From Galaxea fascicularis (lineage: Eukaryota > Cnidaria > Anthozoa > Scleractinia > Euphylliidae), in assembly GCA_948470475.1 (NCBI GenBank), contig OX419343.1, positions 26,025,878 to 26,089,877 on the forward strand: DNA of 64,000 nucleotides, written 5' to 3'. The notes under the pieces are model-generated. The model saw nothing but the letters and a program-made list of their open reading frames with translations. It was not told the origin of the DNA and did not search any database. Below, one piece after another: positions 10,601 through 18,800 of the stretch. The stretch's first letter is position 1. Every line of letters starts with the position of its first letter. The translations under genes and the position numbers were made by a program.

Positions 10601-12987
10601 AACTCGCAAAAGCAATGACCAATACTCTCTTGTTGTTGTAATGTAGCATTTATTCCAGTATTATGCCATGAAAGTGTCCATTCACGGAAATTCACAGCAC
10701 CTTTCCCAAATGGTCTCGCAGATAAGCCGCACCTACGATTTTGATCGCAATTTTTTGGAAAAAAGGTGCGGCTTATCTGCGAGTCTTTACAGTAATTTTT
10801 TATGGCATCTCCACTATAAAAATGGCCTTTCACATATTTTTATCATTATTTCAACAGAGTACTATTTCCATCAACAATTCAAATTTTTTTGAGGCAGTTA
10901 TTGATGGCTTCAGCATTGAAGTCAATTGGGAAAGCTATGTTGTGGCTAATCCAGACTTTGATGACAAAGTGAAAGTTCCCGCACGTTCAACTGTTAATGT
11001 AGGTTAATAATTAGGTATTGATTGATTGGTCAGAATAATAATTTGCTTTGATTTTGTTTTTACAACAGTACAGGAGTTCGGAGTGTCAAAAAACACTTGC
11101 GTGCATCGGGATGGAAAGAAGCATATAATTTTCTTCTTTTGTCATGCAAAATAGTTGCACAATTTTGCTTTTAAAAAACTTGTATTTCCTGACATGCGCA
11201 AGTGTTTTTTGAAATTCCAAACTCCTGTATCAATTGAAAAGCAAGCACCATTGGGAACACTTTAAATATCTCTTGTTACATGTAGTTGTAGTACATTTAA
11301 ATCTGCCTACAAAATCTCAAAGTTAGTCTTTTGTTTAAGCTGAGTTTTGCCTTTAGAATGCCATTTGCATATTCCTTAAGCATGAAAACCCACACATTTA
11401 TTTAAAAAGCAAACAACTTTGTCTTTCTTTTCCTTGGCAGCATACTTTTTATGTAAAAACTACATATGCAAAACAAGAGGCCATTAAAATCAGGTGAGTA
11501 AAAATTATTCATACTGGCTGAAAACCTGAGAAGTGTGAAGCAAAACTGGAATCTCAAAAAACCTTCATTATTTGTAACTCTTTCCATGATTCTTAAGATC
11601 AGTACATTGTAGCTACTCGATTGTTTCAAAAATTAAGTAAAGTAATTTAATGCTGATGGTATGCACAGGCTGGATTTTAAATACTAACTTGAGTTTTGTG
11701 AGAGTTGGTAGATGTGGCATTTTGGAATTTTGCTAATTTACTGATTTCTTTTAAAACCCAGTTTAACAAAGGGGTTTGCCATACTGGAATCGATGAAGCA
11801 CTTGATGAAGTATCTTTCAAAAAATCTGAAATTCGAAAGAATTAATTCCTTGAGTTTGAAATAACAGATATCAACATCTATAAAAGTACATAAAACTTCA
11901 ATGAAAAAAGTGTGAGGAATCTACATTGTCAACCAAGTTTTACACTTTAATCTAACCTTGAACTGAGGTATTGAAAATAACTGAATTCTTTGTTTCATTT
12001 ATCTTTCCAGGAGAATTTGCTGTGGTTGGTCTTTTAATCTAGCATTCCTAATAACGTAAGTAAAATTTCACACATACTACTGAATTGAAAAGCAGCCACT
12101 TTTTCAACATAGAATCATAGGGCATGTTTTTGGCAGCAATTCCAGAATAGGAATTCTTGGGATAGACAGAATTCACATTCACATTGGACCTCATTGTTGT
12201 GTTTTTGGTCTGAATGAAAAATATTATTAATCGATAGCTCTTTATTCATTCTGCTCCCAATGTCTAATGACAATAATGGGTTACTCAAAAGAAAATTTAT
12301 GGATTACATGACATATACGTGTAGGATGGGTATTAACTATGCCAAGCTGATGAGGCCTAACAAGCCCGAAACAGCGGTCCATGGTTCCTAATGCTCAGGC
12401 TCAAACTTCTTATTTTTGCTCTCGCCTCATTTTCAGCACAACGAGTCACCCCATGGTAATGCTTGCTACGCAGGCTATAGCAAGGCCAAAACAGCTGTCC
12501 ATGGCTGCCAATGCTCAGGCTCAAACTTTATTTGGTAGATTTAAGGGGTAATGCCCACCACCACATGGCCATAGTAACCAATGAGTGGCTTTCAGCTTAC
12601 CTAGACACATTAATTTGTGAGGTATTCTTGTCACTTGAAGCCACATCCCACGAGCTTCACATTCCCATTGAATGTAGGGTGTGTTTCTTTGGGACAGTTT
12701 GGTAGGAAAATCATGCCCAGCTGACCAGGGTAACACAACACCATTAGTTACTAGAATACTTACTAGAATAGTTCTGAAACAATACACCTACAGTAACAGT
12801 TAGCTGAAAGAACTAAAATGTGGCTTTCATGTGCTGCCTCACAAAAAGTTCATTGAATTTCTGATGATTCATCCACAGGGTGTCAGCAAAAACACATTCA
12901 CTGACAGTTTCATCCGAGGCATCTGACTATGGCCTTAAGTATATCAACTGTCAACTGTATGGTGGAAATGCCGCATGTGAAACGTGA
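1675..12987 (+). CDS. TMEM106: TMEM106 family lysosomal membrane protein, 7 exons
   Basis: Exons read as 1675-1939, 4229-4292, 8571-8733, 10858-10998, 11441-11493, 12011-12055 and 12879-12987; all introns are GT-AG and the phases join to 279 aa (human TMEM106B is 274). Family marks seen: the CPTCGGSGK zinc-knuckle-like motif near residue 76; the conserved juxtamembrane stretch LVALIPVRDRRLKPRR in exon 2; one hydrophobic helix at about residues 111-132 starting VLYLVVAVF; then a lumenal domain of about 148 aa with N-glycosylation sites (NIS, NVS, NKT) and a late Cys in YINCQ. By family knowledge it is a type II protein of late endosomes and lysosomes, implicated in lysosome transport and acidification. 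The first in-frame ATG is at 1675; ATGs at 1684 and 1723 are alternatives (276 or 263 aa). Introns are crowded with transposons, but the coding sequence is unbroken. Confidence 0.9.
2240..2410. mobile_element. MITE with 6-bp target duplication
   Basis: Short element in TMEM106 intron 1. Its ends are inverted copies: CAGGGCTCGAGACTAAC on the left against GTTAGTCTCAAGCCCTG on the right. It is flanked by the direct repeat TAGACC (2234-2239 and 2411-2416). It has no coding capacity. Confidence 0.7.
2457..3080. mobile_element. TTAA-flanked non-autonomous DNA element, 624 bp
   Basis: The ends are inverted (GGTGATTCCC on the left; GGAATCACC on the right, with GGTATTGC-type drift inside) and both sides carry TTAA (2453-2456, 3081-3084), as for piggyBac or Kolobok-type transposition. 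Inside, the phrase GGGGGTCACCATGC occurs twice (about 2555 and 2915), each after a diverged CCATAGATTTC segment, suggesting an internal duplication. It has no ORF. Confidence 0.65.
4514..8064. mobile_element. Long-TIR (0.9 kb arms) TTAA-flanked DNA element in TMEM106 intron 2
   Basis: The arms at 4511-5408 and 7169-8067 are reverse complements over about 900 bp with only scattered mismatches and 1-2 base indels. Both outer ends meet TTAA (4510-4513 and 8065-8068), consistent with a TTAA target duplication. The termini start GAGCCAATGTCGG. The 1.76 kb middle has no long ORF and contains a second, nested element. It is therefore a non-autonomous or foldback transposon mobilised by a TTAA-specific transposase (piggyBac- or Kolobok-like, inferred). 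Confidence 0.75.
6190..6759. mobile_element. Nested element with CAGACCTGCCAAC termini
   Basis: Lies inside the middle of the long-TIR element. The left end CAGACCTGCCAAC and right end GTTGGCAGGTCTG are exact inverted repeats, flanked by the direct repeat GAATTA (6184-6189, 6760-6765). The first 120 bp holds several TCTCACGG-type repeats. It has no coding capacity. Confidence 0.65.
8277..8493. repeat. Two tandem copies of a ~105-bp dispersed repeat
   Basis: Two adjacent units (about 8277-8376 and 8396-8493) share the order AGGGGTCTCCCTTTGA, GTAAAAT, GACAGAGTAAAATCT, AGTCACT and end GGGTTAA. Each unit begins and ends with short inverted GGG/CCC-AACC blocks. They lie in TMEM106 intron 2 next to another degenerate AACCCTTT repeat (8098-8290). 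Confidence 0.6.
9720..10792. mobile_element. Pogo/Tigger-like TIR element carrying a HIRAN ORF relic
   Basis: The termini are inverted copies of CYGTAAAGACTCGCAGATAA followed by GCCGCAC, each preceded or followed by TA (9718-9719, 10793-10794). A terminal CAG/CTG and a TA duplication are typical of the Tc1/mariner-pogo group. The terminal motif is also repeated internally at about 9745 and 10707. The 1,073-bp element has no transposase. The only protein-like content is a HIRAN-domain frame on the + strand. It sits in TMEM106 intron 3. Confidence 0.7.
10187..10378 (+). pseudogene. HIRAN-domain protein fragment inside the TIR element
   Basis: A 63-codon frame from ATG 10187 to TAG 10376-10378. 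The stretch HREFGNQFDKFAIKVL then VGHLPSEYSRIA matches the HIRAN-domain pattern (RExxNxxDxxAIxV...vGylpr), a small DNA-end-binding fold found in HLTF-type helicases and in mobile elements. After the TAG the same frame continues with YFLARGG, a natural extension of the domain family, and stops again 18 codons later. It is most simply a broken copy with one early stop, carried by the surrounding transposon. No promoter or splice signals were assigned. Confidence 0.6.
11071..11227. mobile_element. 157-bp MITE, TA-flanked
   Basis: Near-palindromic unit in TMEM106 intron 4. The left end CAGGAGTTCGGAGTGTC and right end GAAATTCCAAACTCCTG are inverted, with CAAAAAACACTTGCG repeated in inverse orientation inside each arm. 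TA lies on both sides (11069-11070, 11228-11229), as for mariner/pogo-derived MITEs. Confidence 0.65.
12335..12535. repeat. Imperfect direct repeat, ~55 bp unit
   Basis: Two copies of a unit reading AAACAGCGGTCCATGG then CTAATGCTCAGGCTCAAACTT (about 12369-12411) and AAACAGCTGTCCATGG then the same tail (about 12488-12530). They lie in TMEM106 intron 6. Function is unknown; this is probably a fragmentary dispersed repeat. Confidence 0.5.
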
Positions 12988-13035
12988 GCCTTGAAAGATG
13001 CCGAACTATCATGGACTCTCACTTTGATTTATCAG

Positions 13036-13433
13036 GGTCCCAAAGAGGCGGGGAGCACCAGAGCCCGGAATTTTTTTTACGTAGAGCCCAGATCCCAATC
13101 ATTTCACTGCCTAGAGCCCTGGCCATTTTTGTCTGGATCCTAAACGTTATGGTACCTTAGAGCTCCCAAAAAATTAATGCTGGAGCCCTGGGGCCCGTTT
13201 CTCGAAAGTCCCGGTAACTTAACGGGCCCACAAACCATATTTTGAACTCAAAATCTCGATAGATGTAGGGTGTGTTCTGACCTCTAATGAAGTCCATTTT
13301 GTTTCTTTAGCTGATAACTTTACTATATAATTGAAACTCCCATCTGGAATGGAAATCAAAACTGCTTAACGGGCCCGGTAATTACCGGGAGCTTCGAGAA
13401 AGGCCCCCTGGAGCCCTAAACCCCTTTGGGACC
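13036..13433. mobile_element. MITE pair: one element inserted in another
   Basis: The outer element has inverted ends GGTCCCAAAGAGG and CCCCTTTGGGACC. An inner 218-bp element (13190-13407) starts GGGGCCCGTTTCTCGAAA and ends TTCGAGAAAGGCCCC, and is flanked by the 10-bp direct repeat CTGGAGCCCT (13180-13189, 13408-13417). The inner element therefore inserted into the outer one. Confidence 0.6.
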
Positions 13434-14055
13434 TTGGTCAAAGATGATTGCTATGGAAAGAGGGGATAATACTCTGGTGAATTGTGATCAGTAATTTTCT
13501 TACTAAAAAGAGAAAAGAGAGGAAAAGATACTTCAAAACTACCCCAAGAAATATTGCTGTACAGTACACTCGGCAGGACCTAGTCATTGGAACTTAATGC
13601 TTGTTAGTAGACATTTTGCCATTTTAAATGAATGAATGTAAATAGTTGAGCAGGACAAGACAGACCAAGACTCTCTGATTGTCTTCAGTGGGTCAGGGAT
13701 TACTGGAAATGACTGTCCACCCTTTGCAACTTCTTATTACTTGTTCCACCAAGCTTCCTTCTCTCACGGACGATAAAGGAGCTTGTGGCTGAGTGCTTAG
13801 AAAAATGATGCATGAAGAGGTTACGGAGCTATAGCTGTGTTTAGAGAAGCCAGTTTACTATTACTACAGGTAGGCAGGTAGGTAGGTATTTAACACCTTT
13901 TGTAGTTCTTATCTATAATGGTGCGTGTAGTGGATCTGGGATACCTGTGATAAACCTGGTAGGGCTGTGGTGCTCTCTTTCTCTTACCAACAAGAAGTCA
14001 ACTGTCTTGATGCGTAACGTTTGTCATTATATTTTGGCACAGTGTATTGCCTCTA

Positions 14056-14540
14056 CAACAACAACAACAACAACAAAAACTTTATTAAAAACACACTTAA
14101 AATAATACAAGAACATTTGCCCTGCAAATTAGCACGAAATGCTATTCGAGGCAGGAACAGATTGTTTGATTAAGTTAATAAATTAAAGAATTGCAGAACA
14201 ATACAGAAGCTGATCTGTAGAGTTACAGAAATACACATACTACAACTAAAACTAAAGGTAAGATTGAGAGGTTAAAGGCAAACTGGAAATTAAAATATGA
14301 ATTAAGTACATTTCATCACGTTTTTATTTGCTTGATATTGGAAAGTATTTGGGCAACCTCGATATAGTCATCTGTTTCCTGAAGAATTTCTAAGAGTATT
14401 TGTTTAATTTTAGCTTTAAATTTATATTTTGTTGAAGACTTCAGAAATTGAGGGAGTCCGTTCCATATTACAGCTCCAGTTCTCGCAAGAGATCTCTTCA
14501 TTTTTCCAGTTCGAGATTTGTCAACTAACTATAAGTTTTT
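14056..14540 (-). mobile_element. 5'-truncated non-LTR retrotransposon (CR1/L2-like) 3' end
   Basis: On the minus strand, 14501-14316 encodes 61 residues including RTGAVIWNGLP followed by a basic KFKAKIKQ segment. This is the typical C-terminal end of the reverse-transcriptase ORF in CR1/L2/Rex-type elements. A ~240-bp 3' untranslated part follows, then a (TTG)n tail (CAA repeats at 14056-14083 on the + strand), the kind of short tandem 3' end these families carry. Only the terminal piece is present; it is dead. The clade is inferred. Confidence 0.6.
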
Positions 14541-14703
14541 AAACACACGTTTATGTAAAAAAAAATGTTTTTGTTATATATCAGTAAAGTTAGAGTTGTT
14601 TTCGATTATTTTTCCATCTCGAAAAAGGATGTGGTTTATACTAATACTGCTATTGAAAACGTTGCGCTAGTAAAATGCGCTTTTGCCGAAATTATTGTTT
14701 ATA

Positions 14704-15352
14704 TCAGACCTTATAATCCATCAAATATTTTCGCTCGTACGCGATTGGTCTAAACGCATCACGTGAGTGAATATTCCCCAGCTAAAACTGGGGAATATCC
14801 GGTGTTATTATGTACAACACAAGTGAATAGTGCTTTCCGCGCGTTCTGATTGGTTAGCTCGGAGGTGATTAGCAAAGTACCATTCACCTCCAAGCAACCG
14901 AAGTGAAACAAAACGGCCTCCCGTATCGGTTCCGAAAAGGAGATTATTTGAATAAACGCTAGTTATTCAACTTGTGCGGTATACACTAAACCAATTATCC
15001 ACCTCAGTGTCGGTGAAAGTGGTGGATATTTACCACCACTATTCACCTCCACTTCGGTGAATAATTGGTAATTATAGTGCATCAAAGATCTTCGCTCACA
15101 CGCAATTGGTCTAAACGCATCACGTGACTGAATACTGGGGGATATCCGGTGATATTCCCCAAATGCACGTTGCGAAAAATATTTGAAGGATGATAAACGC
15201 AATAGTCTCCATTAAGCTTTAAAAATATGTTCGGATATTGTCCTTGGACATTATCAGTTCCTCGGAGCTCACAATTTTCCTCGAGCTTCGCTCTCGGAAA
15301 ATTGTTCGCTTCTCGGAACAGATAATGGCCGCAGACAAATATCCGCGTTATT
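14704..15352. repeat. Dispersed repeat with CCATCAAATATTTT / ATATCCG motifs
   Basis: Contains two related sub-units (about 14710-14805 and 15075-15170) sharing ATTGGTCTAAACGCATCACG and a GGGGAATATCCGGTG-type segment, then a segment with TTCGCTCTCGGAAAA and CGGAACAGATAATG. The same order recurs at about 35846-36110 and 46984-47250, so this is a family. The middle (14985-15075) is an imperfect palindrome of ACCAATTAT...ATAATTGGT. No protein. Confidence 0.55.
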
Positions 15353-15473
15353 GTTTCTTCAGCAAATTCTTCTATTTTTAAATGCTAGAATATTGTACGT
15401 GAACTCTCAAAGTGCCTTTAATTTCTTTCTCTGTCGCAATAGACCTTTCTCGTGATTCATGTAAATTTACAAC

Positions 15474-15746
15474 TGTTGGGAAATGAAATGCGTGACTGTC
15501 ACGCTGTGAAAGTGAACTTTGTTCCCTTTTGTTCTTTGTTGCTTTAGTGATAAGCTGTAATCACGTGATGTAAGTTAGGATTCTAAAAAAGGAAACCATG
15601 TGCGAGAGACGTGTGATCGAGAGTTTTGTATCTTTCGAGTTGGGACATTAAAAGAATAGTAAAGCAATTCGAGTCTGTTGGTCGGTTTAACGTGAATATT
15701 ATCGGGAAAATCTTTTGTGTTGGAAGCAGTCGGAAGATTCCTGACA
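15474..15746 (+). repeat. 5' LTR of the BEL/Pao element
   Basis: TG...CA-bounded terminal repeat, identical by eye to 21170-21442. It should carry the element's promoter; no TATA box is obvious. Confidence 0.9.
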
Positions 15747-15827
15747 CAAACTGGCACCTCCGACGGGACTGTGAGCGAAACAACTAAACAAAGCAAGGAC
15801 ATCCGACCTGAATTTTCTAACAACAAC

Positions 15828-18800
15828 ATGACAACAATGGAGGCGTTGACCTCAGAGCTGGATGTGCAACTTAAACTTCTTACGTTTACTCAAGGGAAAA
15901 CTAAAGGGATCGTCGAGAAAGCGAACAGTGAAGGAATCGAACGACATCGTGAAGCTCTTCGGGCGATTGTGAAGAAGGTCGAAAGCGTAAAAACGCAGAT
16001 TGAACAGGCGAAATTGGAGGGTGGCGCTCAAGTTGACGAGCTAACTGAATGGAGCGCTGGAGTTGAGGCACAACAAGCAACGGCTGACGAGGAAATCACT
16101 TTTTTATCGGAAACACTCGCTCAAATCAATTATAAAACAAGTCTGCAAGCAAAGAAATGCGAAGAGGAGCTGGCTGAGAGAGATCGAGACAAACAACTGC
16201 GGTTTGAGCGTGCACAGCTAGAACAGAAGCTGGAATTTGAGAAGAAGATGGAAGAAGCGAGGAAAGGTCAATTGGGTCAAGTTGCGGCGTCGCCGGCTCC
16301 AGTGAAAAGCGCTAAATTGCCAAAGCTGGTCATCACTAAGTTTAACGGAGAGTTAACGGACTGGCCACGTTTTTGGAACCAGTTCGAGGCTGAAATCGAT
16401 CGTTCTGAAGTAGCTGCCGTAACGAAGTTCTCGTACCTCAAGGAACTTGTTGATTCCAAGGTTAAAATCGCCATTGATGGTTTACCCTTCACGACAGAAG
16501 GATATCAGCGGGCTAAAAATATCCTGAAGTCGAAATATGGTCAGACGAGCGAGATTGTAAACGCGTATATGCAGAACATAATGGCGCTTCCTATGATTAC
16601 TGGCTCACATCCAAAGAAGATTCACGAGTTCTACGAAAAGTTGCTGTTTAACGTACAGTCTTTGGAGACTCTCGGAAAGTTGAAAGAAATTAGTGGGTAC
16701 GTGAGAATGTCGATCGACAAACTACAAGGAATCAGGGGCGATCTGGTGAGGACGGACGACAATTGGAGAGAGTGGGACTTTCCAAAATTCGTGGACGCCC
16801 TCAGAAAGTGGACAGAGAGAAATCCTATCCCTGCTGAACGTGAACCTACCGAGAAGCCGCCTGACCGGAAAAAGCCAGCCTTTCCACGAGAGAGATCGTT
16901 TCAAACCCAGCAGAAAGACGAACGAGTTCGAGGGTGTGTCTATTGTGAGAAACCTGACCACAAATCAGTTGATTGCAAAACAGTCGCATCTGTCGATGAG
17001 CGCAAGCGAGTGCTAAGCAACAAACACCTTTGCTTCAATTGCACCGGTACCAGACACAAGGCTGCAGATTGCAAATGTCGTGTATTATGTCAAGTTTGTC
17101 AAAAGAGGCATCACACCTCCATCTGTGATAGGCTTGGTGAGCAACTTATGACAGCCACCTCAGCAGAAAAAACAGCGGTGATACATCCAGTGGTGGTTGT
17201 GAAGGTCCAGGGTGTGAAGTGTCGTGCGCTTTTGGACACTGGAGCGGGTAGTTCTTACGCTTCAGCAGCACTCCTCAACCTCCTGCGAGTTCGCCCTTAT
17301 CAACGTGACGTACGCCAAATTGAGATGATGTTAGGCGCGGTTACTAAGCAAGTCGAAATATTTCAAGTGCAAGTCAGTTCAACCTCTGGGGACTTCTGCT
17401 TGAACACTGAAGTAACTAAAGTCGAGAAGAATCAGCTACTCTCTTTGGCAAACCCTCGCTACGAGCAGTGCTTGGCCAAATATGTCCACCTGAAAGGGAT
17501 TGAAATGGAAGACAAGGACTCTAAGGATATCCTGCCAGTACATCTCATACTGGGAGCCAGTGATTATGCGAAAATCAAGACTGAAACTGCACCCCGTGTA
17601 GGAGCCCTAGGTGAGCCTATAGGAGAGAAGACCAAGCTTGGTTGGACCATAATGTCTCCTGGCAAGGAAGTGGATTTATCTCCCATGTTCTTCACGCAGA
17701 CCTCACACGTAGACTATGACAACTTGTGCAAGTTAGATGTTCTGGGCCTAGCTGATTCGTCCACTGGTGACCAAGCTGAAGTTTACGCAGAATTCAAGGA
17801 GCAGTTGACACAAGATGCAGAAGGATGGTATGAGACGGGGCTTCCATGGAGAGGCAACCATCCTCCCCTTCCCAACAATCAAGTAGGAAGTCTTCAACGG
17901 TTGGGGAACCTGGTGAGAAAGTTACGCAGCCAAGGAATAATTGAGCGGTATGATCAAGTCATCCAGGATCAGATCGAGGCCGGCATAGTTGAAAGAGTCT
18001 CTGGACCTGCAACCGGGAGTCTGGAGTTCTACATCCCACACAAGCCAGTAGTGCGTGAATCAGCAGAAACAACTAAGCTTCGTGTCGTTTACGATGCATC
18101 CGCTCGTGCAAACTCTGGAGCACCTTCGTTGAATGAATGTTTAAATCCTGGGCCTCCCCTTCAGAATCAGTTGTGGAATGTTTTGGTACGTGCTCGCTTC
18201 CACTCCGTTGCAATTGCAGGAGATATTAAACAAGCCTTTCTCCAAGTCAGAATCAGAGAGGAAGACCGTGACGCGTTAAGGTTCCATTGGTTAAAAGATC
18301 TGAACAGCCGGACAGTAGAAGCACTTAGGTTCACCAGAGCCCTCTTCGGCCTCACCTGTTCACCATTTCTCCTCGGAGGAGTCGTACAACATCTCCTGGA
18401 AAGCTGCAGAGAGGAGTACCCAGAGACTGTTCGTGAAATTGAGAAAAGCCTGTATGTAGATGATCTCATCAGTGGAGGGCCCACTCAGGCAAAAGCAGAA
18501 ACAATCAAATCAGCATCTGTGGAGATATTTGCTAAAGGGACATTTGAGTTGCACAAGTGGCACTCAAACGTGAAGGAGTTGGACACAGCATGTTCAGTAC
18601 CAGTCTCAGAAGAGGAAACATACGCGAAGGAGCAGTTAGGTACCTCAAGAAAGGAAGGAGCTTCTCTACTTGGTCTGCAGTGGAACAAAGCGTGCGATAC
18701 CATCAGCATTAACTTCCCATCCGAGAGCACCGAGCCAACGAAGCGAGGAATTCTCAGTAAAGTGGCCAAGATATACGATCCACTGGGGCTAGTGTCACCA

